DNA of 43,108 nt from JBNAVY01 sp049700195 (GCA_049700195.1 JBNAVY010000017.1:1-43108); one strand, 5' to 3'. Counted from the first letter of the stretch, positions 8,801 through 17,623 are shown. A program made the numbers and translations. Notes: generated from the sequence alone by a model not told the origin.

Positions 8801-11128
8801 TATGGTACAGTTAATGGAGGTACTTCGATATTAATAGAAGGCCAAGATTTTAGAAAGGGCGCTGAAGTTTTTATAGGTGGAAATAAGGCATCAAATATAG
8901 TTATAAGTCCAGATGGGAAAACAATAACTGCCTCAACCCCACCAGGGTTACCAGGTAAAGCATATGTAACAATCGTAAATTATGATGGGGGAAACTATAC
9001 TTATGGACTTCATGATGGTGAAACGGGATTTACTTATGTAATACCTAATAGTCAGCCTATTATAAATAAAATAGAACCAAATAGCGGCTCTACATATGGT
9101 GGACAGGAAACAACTATATATGGGCAGGATTTCAGAATTTCAAAAGATAATAATGGAAATATTTTAAAAGATGAAAATGGTAATCCAATAGGTCCAGAGG
9201 TTTACTTTGGAAATATAAAAGCTAAAAAAGTAGTATATATTGATTATGGTACTTTGAAAGTTATAACACCTCCAAATACACCAGGGAAGGTAAAAGTAAC
9301 AGTTGTAAATTATGATGCTGGATTAGGCTATTTAGATAATGGTTATACATATGTACAATCAAAACCTCAGATAAAAGAAGTTATACCTCCAAAGTTTAAC
9401 AAATCAGGTGGAACATATGGGATTATTAGCGGTATTGACTTTGCAGTTCCAATTTATGACAATGATAAATTAGTTGTTCCTGGTTCTTCGGTTTATGTCG
9501 ATGGTAATAAAGTTTTGGATGTTAAAGTAGTTAATACAACAATGATAAAATTTACAGCTCCATCTTCAGATAAAGTAGGAATAAAAGAATTAAAAGTAGT
9601 AAATCCAGATGGTGGGACAGCTTTATATAAAATTGAATATGTTTCACCAAACTCTCAACCTATTATAAATACTGTTTCTCCTGATAAAGGTAGTATAAAT
9701 GGAGGTACATATGTTACTTTAAAAGGGAAAGATTTTAGGGAAAAAATCAAAGTATATTTTGATGCTTATGAAGCAAAAGTGGTTTCAAATACAAATGATA
9801 CTATAATTGTTATTACACCTGCAGGAGATCCTGATAAAGATTTAGATCGCTTAATAGATATTACAGTTTATAATATAGATGATGGTGGAAGTTACACTTT
9901 AAAAGGAGCTTTTACTTATATATCAACAGAATCTAATCCTAAAATAACTACAATAACCCCTGATACAGGTTCTACAAAAGGTGGCCAACAAGTAACAATA
10001 ACAGGTGATGATTTCAGACAAGGGGCAAGGGTGTTTTTTGGTGAAACAGAGGCTTCTAATGTAATTGTAAAAAATTACAAAACAATAATTGCCATAACAC
10101 CAAAACATCAAGAAGGCAAAGTTGATGTTATAGTAAGAAACCCAGATTATGCAAATGCTGTAATGACGCAGGGGTATACTTATATTCAAACTGTTCCTGA
10201 TAGTCCCGTAGGATTTTGGGCAGAGTTTATAAAAGGGAATGATCATACAATATATTTGCACTGGTCTAAAACAAATGGAGCAAAATACTATGAAATTTAT
10301 GGCAAACTCGAAAATTCACCTGACTATAAATTTATTGTTTCAACAGATAAATTAGAATATTATGTTACAGATCTTACACCGGATACTACATATAATTTTT
10401 CAATGAGAGCTATTAATGATTTAGGCTCAAGTGATTTTGTATATGTTTCTGCAAGAACAGATAAATACGAAAATAATTTATATGACAATAATGTAACAGG
10501 AATTAATAATAATACAATATATACTACTAAGGATGGAGCTCTTTTAATAACTCTTGGTAATGATAAACTAAAAAACAGTATTGATAATAAAATTGATCTT
10601 TTGCAGAATCAATATAAAAATATAACTAAATGGGTAATAAATATACCATCAAAATATAAAAATCAGAACAACAGTGGTAATATTAGGATTTTAACTCCAG
10701 GTTTTGAAATGAAGTTTAATATTAATAATTTATATTTATCAGGCGATTACGACAGAATAACAATAAATAAATTATCAGAGAAGAATTATGACGAAATAAC
10801 TAAAAATATACAAAGCTGGCAAAAGATAATTTCCGACATATATGAAATTAAATATGAGAAAATTGATGGGAGCAAAACAGAAGAATATACAAAATTTAGC
10901 AGTAATATATATATAAATCTAAAAATAAATTCTAATCGAGTTGGAAATAGAAATATTAGCTATTCAAAACTTATGTATATAATTAATGACTTAAAATGTT
11001 ATAGCAATGCACCTTGTTATAATACATTTAGTACAGGAAATAAGATAACTGAGACGATAATAGATACACAGAATAAAACTATTTCTGCTTATATATCTTA
11101 TCCAGGAAGAATAGCTGTTATATATTGA
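5816..11128 (+). CDS. Secreted IPT/TIG-repeat protein with FN3 domain
   Basis: This 1770-residue exported protein begins with a signal peptide (basic MRRF, hydrophobic core, cleavage near residue 28). Residues ~30-1455 contain at least twelve IPT/TIG immunoglobulin-like repeats of 80-110 residues. They are recognisable by I.P..G...GGT..I.G.DF, then VYFG, and closing V.VVN.D. Residues ~1460-1552 form a fibronectin type III domain (LHWSKTNGAKYYEIY; LTPDTTYNFSMRAINDLGSS). The last ~215 residues are an unassigned charged domain with two cysteines. No SLH, sortase or transmembrane anchor is seen, so attachment may depend on the SLH proteins encoded next. The following gene starts within 13 bp, suggesting an operon. 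A structural, adhesive or polysaccharide-binding surface role is inference. ATG 5816 follows GAGAGGGG. Confidence 0.88.
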   Translation: MRRFLSTILISAMLLQFLPMNILKAYGANPPNISGIASLRLDGTMASPAKGPLDKETDIKISGSGFVTYDSNGNAISYVSAVYIDSPSDKNKLTILSSNENTIVAKVPSTNTNGLLPSIPYTIIVVRSDGQSAAMFNGFTYVNNPSITKASLDNFIYLIKDTNGNVISRTTKSYIRMEGTYFNDIGAIQMNGETSSLVSQSGSVLISTIPQNINIDPSLSYNFMVTNIYRGNSNIFSTKISAVNQDITGLSKYTAIVGDKITIYGHGFNYLGSGFKIYVGSNLVNGNDISIVSDNEMNVIIPSPKDTTLDYQNIDIVAADGSTATLVNSLKIIPTPPKLSIDNITPNAGSMSGGTKVIIVGENLREDLIVKFGNSNAKSVQAITLPNLQENQRAIQVVTPLYSKSGPVDVTIVDPITGYTVTKQNGFFYLAVEDTMVVVDMNPNNGYENGNTDVTLWGFNFQKSDDPSTYLTNADDTEITYIKDNYIYKDPATGEQKNGIRERKLYVTFGGNKAIIRSIYNPGTGQQTLKVVSPSVTLNPPGKDMPVDVVVTVETTVKDSNSSVVLQYSEQSSPGIKFTYNPLPSNPQILSISPNSGTRAGNETVIIQGFDIRPDAKVYFGDKLAIVKELTTGGDNKSVLTVISPQSSVLGYVDVKVVNKDADDKRGFYTLSKGYYYFTSPTITSIFTNFGSKYGGNLITITGTDFYVGQTVENDVYKMKFPEVRLDNISLKVLSVEDKDGNIVDGKKLTTGIKIKAIIPQTVNPYSVGWYDMTIRNYDGINGTIGGSTTLKNAFEIKDTQKSPVITSVDPNKGPTKGGTLIKISGSNFEKGSIITIDGVQANVKTVLSGNTQIEATTPKGNLGKKIVQVINPSDGGTGTLIDGFEYLLIETKPQITKVVPNYGGKGTLVYIFGSDFSKKIGDSEGAKVYINDTVLDSIYIIDETTITAMIPDMKNSGLYDIKVVNPDTATAVAPEKFHFLVPESNPIITSVYPDYGTVNGGTSILIEGQDFRKGAEVFIGGNKASNIVISPDGKTITASTPPGLPGKAYVTIVNYDGGNYTYGLHDGETGFTYVIPNSQPIINKIEPNSGSTYGGQETTIYGQDFRISKDNNGNILKDENGNPIGPEVYFGNIKAKKVVYIDYGTLKVITPPNTPGKVKVTVVNYDAGLGYLDNGYTYVQSKPQIKEVIPPKFNKSGGTYGIISGIDFAVPIYDNDKLVVPGSSVYVDGNKVLDVKVVNTTMIKFTAPSSDKVGIKELKVVNPDGGTALYKIEYVSPNSQPIINTVSPDKGSINGGTYVTLKGKDFREKIKVYFDAYEAKVVSNTNDTIIVITPAGDPDKDLDRLIDITVYNIDDGGSYTLKGAFTYISTESNPKITTITPDTGSTKGGQQVTITGDDFRQGARVFFGETEASNVIVKNYKTIIAITPKHQEGKVDVIVRNPDYANAVMTQGYTYIQTVPDSPVGFWAEFIKGNDHTIYLHWSKTNGAKYYEIYGKLENSPDYKFIVSTDKLEYYVTDLTPDTTYNFSMRAINDLGSSDFVYVSARTDKYENNLYDNNVTGINNNTIYTTKDGALLITLGNDKLKNSIDNKIDLLQNQYKNITKWVINIPSKYKNQNNSGNIRILTPGFEMKFNINNLYLSGDYDRITINKLSEKNYDEITKNIQSWQKIISDIYEIKYEKIDGSKTEEYTKFSSNIYINLKINSNRVGNRNISYSKLMYIINDLKCYSNAPCYNTFSTGNKITETIIDTQNKTISAYISYPGRIAVIY

Positions 11129-11140
11129 GGAGTGATGATT

Positions 11141-13687
11141 TTGAAAAAGGTTGTGCTTGCTTTAGTTTTAACACTTATGTTTGTTTTTGATATACCTTTA
11201 GGCAATGCTACTGAAATTCCATTATATTATGGTACTAATAATGCAAAGAGCATATATCATAATATGTCTTTTAAAGATATAAAAGGAAGTTTTGCTCAAA
11301 AAGATATAATGAGAATGACTGCACTTTCAGTAATAATTGGTGGAGGAGATCAAAAATTTTATCCATATAATTATGTTAAAAGAGAAGAAGTTTTAGCTTT
11401 TATAATAAGATTAATGGGCAAAGAAGAACAGGTACAAAAACTAAGTTCATCCTCCTCATCTGCCCCAGTTAATACAAATAATCCAGCACTATCACAGGCT
11501 CCTACTGGTGCAGCCAGTCAGACAAATAGTTCTCAATCAGTGCCTAAAGTTGACAGTTGGGCTAAAGGTATAATAGATGTTGCCTTAAAAAGTAATTTAC
11601 TTGATAAACAAGATATGAATCTTGACTTTACAGCAAATGCTACAAGAGAAGAAGTTGCATACTGGATATCAAAGGGACTGGCATTATCACCAGTTTATGG
11701 GGCAGATATACAAAAGGTATATACCTTTACAGATTCAAATAAGTTTAAAGTTGCTTACTTACCTTATATAGAACCTGTGTTGGAAAAAGGTATAATGTCT
11801 GGCTATGATACTAAAAAATTCGGTCCACAAAATAACATAACTAGAGAGCAAATGGCATCAGTTTTAAATAGAGCTTTTAATATAGGATATAATCTTATGG
11901 GATATGACCTTTTAAATGCAAAAGTCGAGGACATATCTTATGAAAATTTTCCACAAAACAATAATATTAGAAAGACTTTTATTTTACTTAATAATAGTGG
12001 CCAAAATGAGTATATACAAATTAATCAAAATTCTGATTTTTTAATGTTAAATGGCGATAAGCCTTCTTATTCAGATTATATATCAAAAGGTGATAATATA
12101 ACATTTTATATAAGAAATAATAATGTGATATTTGCAGAAAAAAAACCATCACAATTTACCAGAGTCATAGGAGAGATAAAAGATATTTCTGATTCAACTA
12201 TAAAAGTGGATTCATATATAATTCAATATAATGCGAATACTAATATAACAATGAATGGGAACCCAGCTACGATAAAAGATTTGAGATTTGGTCAGAAAGT
12301 CTTACTTTATATAGAAAATGGGATAGCTAAGTCAATAAGTGTAAAATATGATGATTTAGGTAGTGATAGTATTGAAAATGGTTCAAGACAAATTACCGGC
12401 AGTGTTGTATATATTGAAAAAGACGATGAAGGTGGTATAAATATAAAATTAGATAATGGGAATACATATAAGATAACTTATGGCATACCAGTGATTAAAG
12501 ATGGTAAAAATGTTGCATTATCAGCGTTAAGATTAGGAGACAATGTCAAATTAAATTTTGACAGTCCTTATTCAAACATACCAACAAATTTATCGATAGA
12601 AAATGGTTTTCATGAAATAAAGAAAGTAATCAGAGGTAACCTTGGGAACTTAATTAATGCTAATTATTCACTTTCAATATTTAATGCTGAAGAGTATTAT
12701 CAAGGGCAATGGAAAAAGGAAAATGATTATTTAACGTATAAACTGGATAATGAAAAGATATATAATAATGGTATACAAATTACTAGAGAAGATTTAAAAT
12801 TTTATAAAGGTGCTCAAGTTTATATAACCTTAGAAAATCATTTTGGTGATGATGTAATAACTTCACTCAATATTACAGGTAGTTTTACATTTAATTATAT
12901 CGGGAATATAAAATTTAACAATGCCACTGGTATACTAAATTTGCCTGATGGAAGAAATGTAGCTGTAAATGATGGAACTATTATATTAAAAGATAATTTA
13001 AAAATTCCATTTAGTTCTTTAGATAATAAAGTTCAGGCTTATGTATCTTTTTCACAAAATGCAAATGGTTTAAATGCAAATTTTATTTCTATAATTAATA
13101 CAAAATATCAGGATATATATTATTATTCTAAAGCATTTCTTGTAAATGCAACATCAAACTCTATTACTATAGGAGATCAGTATTATAATGGTCCACTTTA
13201 TACAACATATGGCTATTATCAAATAAATGACAATCAGTGGAGTTTTATACCAGGGAGTGAAACTTATTATGTAGGCGATCAGACTTATGTTGTAGATAAT
13301 ACAGGAAAAGAACCACAAATAATACCTTATACAGATTTACTCAATTTTAAATATGGATACAATAATGATACGAAAAAGTATTTATATGTTGTATCTGATA
13401 AAAATAATGCACTTGCTATAAATATAATTGCTTCATCAAATGAAGAAAGAATTTCTACTGGTACGATTAGTTCTGTAGATAATTCTATAATAATACTAAA
13501 AAATGTAAATGACTGGAATGGGCTTAATAATATGTGGAATCTAAATACAAGCCTAAATAGTATAAATATCAAAAAAGCACTGATTGTTAAGGATGGTCAC
13601 CCAATAAATGCGGATAGTTTAAAACCTGGGGACAATCTTTATATTATAAGAAATGGTGTGCAGGGTATTATAATAACCGTTAAATAA
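11141..13687 (+). CDS. SLH-domain surface protein with beta-rich repeats
   Basis: This 848-residue exported protein has a signal peptide (KKVVLALVLTLMFVFD). Three N-terminal S-layer homology domains lie at residues ~42-90, ~137-180 and ~193-250; they bind pyruvylated secondary cell-wall polymer in this family. A Ser/Thr/Pro/Gln-rich linker of about 35 residues interrupts SLH1 and SLH2. The rest (~260-848) is built of repeated beta-rich units of the type G.I..I.....I..D...Y.I, followed by LR.GD.V.L, resembling DUF5666-like repeats. I chose TTG 11141 because GAGGAG (11127-11132) is eight bases away; the in-frame GTG 11132 and ATG 11135 overlap or abut it. GAGGAG overlaps the previous stop, so translation is probably coupled to the IPT/TIG gene. 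Confidence 0.85.
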   Translation: MKKVVLALVLTLMFVFDIPLGNATEIPLYYGTNNAKSIYHNMSFKDIKGSFAQKDIMRMTALSVIIGGGDQKFYPYNYVKREEVLAFIIRLMGKEEQVQKLSSSSSSAPVNTNNPALSQAPTGAASQTNSSQSVPKVDSWAKGIIDVALKSNLLDKQDMNLDFTANATREEVAYWISKGLALSPVYGADIQKVYTFTDSNKFKVAYLPYIEPVLEKGIMSGYDTKKFGPQNNITREQMASVLNRAFNIGYNLMGYDLLNAKVEDISYENFPQNNNIRKTFILLNNSGQNEYIQINQNSDFLMLNGDKPSYSDYISKGDNITFYIRNNNVIFAEKKPSQFTRVIGEIKDISDSTIKVDSYIIQYNANTNITMNGNPATIKDLRFGQKVLLYIENGIAKSISVKYDDLGSDSIENGSRQITGSVVYIEKDDEGGINIKLDNGNTYKITYGIPVIKDGKNVALSALRLGDNVKLNFDSPYSNIPTNLSIENGFHEIKKVIRGNLGNLINANYSLSIFNAEEYYQGQWKKENDYLTYKLDNEKIYNNGIQITREDLKFYKGAQVYITLENHFGDDVITSLNITGSFTFNYIGNIKFNNATGILNLPDGRNVAVNDGTIILKDNLKIPFSSLDNKVQAYVSFSQNANGLNANFISIINTKYQDIYYYSKAFLVNATSNSITIGDQYYNGPLYTTYGYYQINDNQWSFIPGSETYYVGDQTYVVDNTGKEPQIIPYTDLLNFKYGYNNDTKKYLYVVSDKNNALAINIIASSNEERISTGTISSVDNSIIILKNVNDWNGLNNMWNLNTSLNSINIKKALIVKDGHPINADSLKPGDNLYIIRNGVQGIIITVK

Positions 13688-13729
13688 AGAAGTCTTGTGT
13701 TATTTATTTAAAATGCGGAGGAATACAGG

Positions 13730-15211
13730 ATGAAAAAAAAGACTTTTCTTACTTTAATTATTATTTTATTATTTATACCATTATCAGCTTTAGCCAATGA
13801 TACTGGATTTGAAGGGGGGATAACAGATCAGCAAGTATATAAAGAGGTAGTCTTTTTATCAGGAGAACCTATAGTATTTTCTGGAACTTTAAAAGTAAGT
13901 ACAACAACTAGAAATGATATTGTTACTTCAACTTACAGATATGATTTAACTTCAGAAAATGGTGATAAACTTACCAGAAATGTTGCCTACGAGACAAAAA
14001 TAGAGAAAAAATCAGAATATAACCAGGAGATATTACACACTTCTATAAAAACATATAGTGAAAACATAAAAATAGGAAGTTATAGTTATGTATTGGATAG
14101 AAACAATGGCTATATATTTTCTGGTTCAGAAGTAAAAAGTATAAATCCAGCTATAACTTATTATGCAGGGAATTACTCTGGTCAAAAGCTATACAGAGTA
14201 AATGGGACAAAAGGTACAGTCAAAGTTATTATAAGTGACAAAACAGTCGGGTTTAAAAATAAATATGGGAGTACAGACACTCATCAGATCGAATATTCAA
14301 TACAAAGTCAGATAAATGATGGTACAGGTATTAAAAGCTGGAATGGGGAAGCTGATGTAGATGTTTCATTTATTGATAAAACCACATTACAGTATATTGA
14401 AAATGATCCGCAATATATAAGTTTTAAGGGTGGTTACCTGTTAAGAGAAAATAGCAGCAATGTAATGACTTATTCTTACAGTTTACCTAAAATGGATGAC
14501 AGTGGTAATATTATAAATTTTTCCACTGGCAATGGTAGTTTGAGATTGGATGGTGCTTATAAAGAAAATAGGCTTATTATTCCTGATGTAAAAGATATAA
14601 CAAAAACTTGGGGTGCTACTGAAATTAGGAAATTAATGAGTATGGAGATTTTTCCTAATAACTCTGTTTATTTTTCGCCTAAAGTGCCAATAACGCGCTT
14701 GGATTTTACAATTGCAGTTGCAAAAGCAATTGGAATAGAACCTTATACTCCTCCAAAAACAACTTCATATTCAAGAAACAATAGAATGATTAGTGATATT
14801 TCACCGTTTATTGATATACCAACTACTGATTCTGATTATTCATATATAAAAGCAGCAAAAGATGCAGGGCTAATATCAGGTATAGCACCAAACCAATTTG
14901 GTCCATCTAAATTTCTCACTAGAGAACAAGCTGCCGTAATATTTATAAGGGCTCTAGGGCTTGAAAATCTAGCTCCATCAGGAAGTTTTAATACTGGATT
15001 TATTGACGATTATTATATTGCTTTATGGGCTAAAAAAAGTGTTTATGTTGCAAAAGAGATTGGTTTAATTTCAGGTGATGAGTATGGGCGTTTCAATCCT
15101 CAGGGAAGTGTTACACGTGAAGAAAGTGCATCTATGATATCAAGGATGATTGATTTTATGATAAATGACTTAAAACTGGATTATGTTGATAAAATACTAA
15201 ATTACAAGTAA
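13730..15211 (+). CDS. SLH-domain surface protein
   Basis: This 493-residue exported protein has a clear signal peptide (MKKKTFLTLIIILLF..., cleavage near LSALA at ~22). Residues ~23-280 form a beta-rich region I do not recognise. Three C-terminal SLH domains follow at ~285-335, ~355-408 and ~420-476, each ending in TR-x-x-x-A/E-like motifs (ITRLDFTIAVAKAIG; LTREQAAVIFIRALG; VTREESASMISRM). SLH placement is C-terminal here but N-terminal in the preceding gene. A GGAGG site precedes ATG 13730, and the 42-bp gap without a terminator suggests cotranscription with the previous gene. SLH anchoring to the wall is well supported; the function of the N-terminal part is unknown. Confidence 0.87.
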   Translation: MKKKTFLTLIIILLFIPLSALANDTGFEGGITDQQVYKEVVFLSGEPIVFSGTLKVSTTTRNDIVTSTYRYDLTSENGDKLTRNVAYETKIEKKSEYNQEILHTSIKTYSENIKIGSYSYVLDRNNGYIFSGSEVKSINPAITYYAGNYSGQKLYRVNGTKGTVKVIISDKTVGFKNKYGSTDTHQIEYSIQSQINDGTGIKSWNGEADVDVSFIDKTTLQYIENDPQYISFKGGYLLRENSSNVMTYSYSLPKMDDSGNIINFSTGNGSLRLDGAYKENRLIIPDVKDITKTWGATEIRKLMSMEIFPNNSVYFSPKVPITRLDFTIAVAKAIGIEPYTPPKTTSYSRNNRMISDISPFIDIPTTDSDYSYIKAAKDAGLISGIAPNQFGPSKFLTREQAAVIFIRALGLENLAPSGSFNTGFIDDYYIALWAKKSVYVAKEIGLISGDEYGRFNPQGSVTREESASMISRMIDFMINDLKLDYVDKILNYK

Positions 15212-15214
15212 ATA

Positions 15215-15244
15215 GAATAATTATATAACCGCATACATATACTT
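15215..15244 (+). promoter_or_regulatory. Possible sigma-E promoter of spoIID
   Basis: GAATAAT (15215-15221), a 14-bp spacer and CATATACTT (15236-15244) resemble the sigma-E consensus (TCATATT, CATACAnT). An overlapping CATACATAT at 15232 is an alternative -10. spoIID is sigma-E-dependent in Bacillus subtilis (established), which adds weight. Confidence 0.4.
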
Positions 15245-15274
15245 TACCAGCACAACTTTATAAGGAGGTGCATA

Positions 15275-16321
15275 ATGAAGTATATAGTCTATGCGGTTTT
15301 AATTATTATTTTAAGTATTGTATTACTGCCATCAGTTATTATATTTGCATTTGGACCACATAAAACAGATGTTAATATGAAAAGTTCTGCAAGAGTAATT
15401 TATAATGGTGATGTAGTTAAAATAAGTGAAAATGAGGATTATAATTTTATAAATGTTTTTGTAGATAAACAGAATAAGTTAGAAAAAATGAATCTTGAAG
15501 AGTATATTAAAGGTGTGGTTGCTGCAGAAATGCCTGCAGAATTTAATATAGAGGCTTTAAAGGCACAAGCAATTGCAGCAAGGACATATGCTCTTTCAAA
15601 AGAAACTTACTTAGGTGGTAAAGGCTGTGAACTTCATGAAGGGGCTGATATATGTACAGATCCTGAACATTGTCAGGCATGGCAATCCGAAGATGAACTG
15701 AAAGTAAAATGGGGAAAAGATTATGATAAATATCATGAAAAAATTTCTAAAGCTGTTGATGAAACAAAAGGGATGGTTTTAGTTTATGATAATGCCTTAA
15801 TTATTCCGGCATATCATGCAATAAGCGGAGGAATAACAGAAAATTCTGAGGATGTATGGAAAGATAAAATGCCATATTTAAGAAGTGTTTTATCACCAGG
15901 TGAAGATTCAGCATCAAAGTTTAGATCACAAGTTATAGTATCAAAAGATGAATTTTTAAATAAACTCAAAATAAAAGAACCATCTCTTAAAATAAAGACT
16001 GAAAATATAACAGGAATAATTTCAGATATAGAAAGGACACAAGCTGGACATATAAAAAAATTAAAAATTGCAGGCGTAAATTTTACTGGTAAAGATATTA
16101 AAGAGCTTTTTAATTTAAACTCAACAAACTTTACAATAAGCCAGCAAAAGGATAGAATAATTATAAATGTTTTAGGATATGGGCATGGAGTTGGAATGAG
16201 CCAGTATGGGGCAAACGCAATGGCAAAGGCGGGAAATAACTATGAAAAAATTTTAAAATATTATTATTCTGGAGTTGAAATAATAAATATAAATGATCTG
16301 TTAAAAAACGTTAAAAAGTAA
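15275..16321 (+). CDS. spoIID: Stage II sporulation protein D (peptidoglycan lytic transglycosylase)
   Basis: This 348-residue mother-cell protein belongs to the SpoIID/LytB family; SpoIID cuts septal glycan strands during engulfment as part of the SpoIID-SpoIIP-SpoIIM machine. A single membrane anchor spans residues ~5-27. The catalytic region begins with LEEYIKGVVAAEMPAEFNIEALKAQAIAARTYAL, where E of AAEMP is the catalytic acid position in the family, continues with AYHAISGG, and ends with the signature GYGHGVGMSQYGANAMA. Two cysteine-containing stretches (GCELHEGADICTDPEHC) lie in the usual variable loop. ATG 15275 is preceded by AAGGAGGTG. A terminator overlaps its stop codon. spoIIQ follows, as in other Clostridia. 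Confidence 0.96.
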   Translation: MKYIVYAVLIIILSIVLLPSVIIFAFGPHKTDVNMKSSARVIYNGDVVKISENEDYNFINVFVDKQNKLEKMNLEEYIKGVVAAEMPAEFNIEALKAQAIAARTYALSKETYLGGKGCELHEGADICTDPEHCQAWQSEDELKVKWGKDYDKYHEKISKAVDETKGMVLVYDNALIIPAYHAISGGITENSEDVWKDKMPYLRSVLSPGEDSASKFRSQVIVSKDEFLNKLKIKEPSLKIKTENITGIISDIERTQAGHIKKLKIAGVNFTGKDIKELFNLNSTNFTISQQKDRIIINVLGYGHGVGMSQYGANAMAKAGNNYEKILKYYYSGVEIININDLLKNVKK

Positions 16322-16336
16322 CGTTTTTTATTTTTT
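16303..16336 (+). terminator. Terminator overlapping the spoIID stop codon
   Basis: AAAAAACGTTA (16303-16313) pairs perfectly with TAACGTTTTTT (16319-16329) across a 5-base loop. The right arm begins at the TAA stop itself, so the last codons of spoIID form the left arm. Confidence 0.75.
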
Positions 16337-16425
16337 AAATTTTCATATAGTAAGAATTTTGTTTCATAACTTTACTGTATAAAGAAATTTAAATGTGGTT
16401 AAAATACCATAAGGAGGTGGATTTT

Positions 16426-17238
16426 ATGAGACTAAAAAAAGAAGATTTCATACATTTTTTTGACAGAAAGGGTTTTTACATAGTTTTATTTTTGTGTGTA
16501 GTTGCAGTTGGAGCTACTGCAGTTTATGTTACAAATAATAATTTAAAAAAGCTGGCTGAAATTAAAAAGGTACAGCAAGAAGAATTCGGCATGGACAATC
16601 AAGATAATTTGTGGGACTATGTAACTAATTATCCAGAAGAAAAACCAGCTAAAAGTAAAGTAGAAGAAGATAAAAAGGAGGGACTTGAAAGCAAAATAAA
16701 AGATAATAAGGAAAATAAACAAATATCAACTTCAAAAAGTATCTCTGATACAAAGCCTGTAGTCAAGATAGAAAACAATAATAAAAAATTGAATCTACCT
16801 AAAGAAAGCGATACAAAACAGGTTTCTTCCCATTCTATAGTTATTTTACGTCCTGTTGAAGGTAATATAATACTCGGATTTGCAAAAGATAAATTAGTAT
16901 ACTCTAAGACACTAGATGAATGGACAACTCATAATGGTATAGATATTGCAGCACCTTTAGGAACCTCGGTATTAGCAGCAATGGATGGAATAGTTGAAAA
17001 AATATATAATGACGAGAAACTTGGGAATACAGTTGTAATTAAAAGTGGGAATATTGAAACACGATATTCAAATCTGGATAATGAAATATTTGTAAAACAA
17101 AAAGATAAAGTTAATAAAGGACAGGAAATAGGAAGAATAGGGAAAAGTGCGCGTTTTGAAATTGCAGAAGAACCACATTTACATTTTGAAGTTTTAGAAA
17201 ATGGAAATTATTTAGATCCTGAGCTTTTTATTAAGTAA
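16426..17238 (+). CDS. spoIIQ: Stage II sporulation protein Q, M23 peptidase family
   Basis: This 270-residue forespore membrane protein has a transmembrane segment at ~17-36, a charged coiled linker (~40-135) and a C-terminal LytM/M23 domain (~138-270). SpoIIQ pairs with mother-cell SpoIIIAH to form the channel linking the two sporangial compartments. The zinc ligands of active M23 enzymes are all present: H169 and D173 in HNGID and H253 in HLH (H251 also present). B. subtilis SpoIIQ has a degenerate site, whereas clostridial forms keep it, so endopeptidase activity is plausible. ATG 16426 follows AAGGAGGTGG (16411-16420); an upstream ATG at 16393 lacks such a site. Identity rests on the M23 domain plus position between spoIID and spoIIID. 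Confidence 0.9.
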   Translation: MRLKKEDFIHFFDRKGFYIVLFLCVVAVGATAVYVTNNNLKKLAEIKKVQQEEFGMDNQDNLWDYVTNYPEEKPAKSKVEEDKKEGLESKIKDNKENKQISTSKSISDTKPVVKIENNNKKLNLPKESDTKQVSSHSIVILRPVEGNIILGFAKDKLVYSKTLDEWTTHNGIDIAAPLGTSVLAAMDGIVEKIYNDEKLGNTVVIKSGNIETRYSNLDNEIFVKQKDKVNKGQEIGRIGKSARFEIAEEPHLHFEVLENGNYLDPELFIK

Positions 17239-17292
17239 AGAAGCTAAAAAAGAGGTTTATGTTTTTACATAAACCTCTTTTTTAGCTTCTTT
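17237..17292. terminator. Perfect 26-bp hairpin, likely terminator of spoIIQ
   Basis: Arms 17237-17262 and 17267-17292 are perfectly complementary across a TTTT loop. The stem contains A6 and T6 tracts and could act in both directions. It begins within the spoIIQ stop codon. Confidence 0.85.
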
Positions 17293-17315
17293 AATATTCT
17301 AACAGTTACATTTTG

Positions 17316-17345
17316 GCATATACATATAATGATAGACATATATGT
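17316..17345 (+). promoter_or_regulatory. Possible sigma-E promoter of spoIIID
   Basis: GCATATA (17316-17322), a 14-bp spacer and CATATATGT (17337-17345) fit the sigma-E pattern (5/7 and 6/8 positions). Transcription would start near 17352, just before the AAGGGGG ribosome site. spoIIID is sigma-E-dependent in B. subtilis (established). Confidence 0.42.
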
Positions 17346-17371
17346 TCTTTTATAATAAGGGGGTTTTATCG

Positions 17372-17623
17372 TTGAAGGACTATATTGAAGAAAGAACTTT
17401 GGAAATAGCAGATTATATAGTAAAAAATAAATCAACAGTTCGTGAAGCAGCAAAAATTTTTGGAGTAAGTAAAAGTACTGTTCATAAAGATGTTACAGAA
17501 AGACTTCCTGATATAAATTTGGAACTTTATATTAAAGTAAGAGAAGTGTTAGGACAAAATAAAGCGGAAAGACATATTAGAGGAGGAAAAGCTACAAAAA
17601 TAAAATACCAGATGATTAAATAA
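17372..17623 (+). CDS. spoIIID: Sporulation transcriptional regulator SpoIIID
   Basis: This 83-residue DNA-binding protein activates and represses mother-cell genes after sigma-E. It aligns by eye with B. subtilis SpoIIID along its length: KDYIEERTLEIADYIV, the helix-turn-helix FGVSKSTVHKDVTERLP (~residues 30-46) and the basic tail RHIRGGKATKIKYQ, which adds DNA contacts. Translation starts at TTG 17372, eight bases after AAGGGGG; an ATG at 17342 in the same frame has no ribosome site and would add ten residues absent from the family. It is followed by a sigma-D promoter and mbl, the same order as in B. subtilis. Confidence 0.96.
   Translation: MKDYIEERTLEIADYIVKNKSTVREAAKIFGVSKSTVHKDVTERLPDINLELYIKVREVLGQNKAERHIRGGKATKIKYQMIK

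Noticed and set aside
6840..10190. Repeats in the IPT/TIG gene as a DNA repeat array or CRISPR
   Set aside because: Similarity is at the protein level with diverged DNA and ~250-300 bp units inside one frame.
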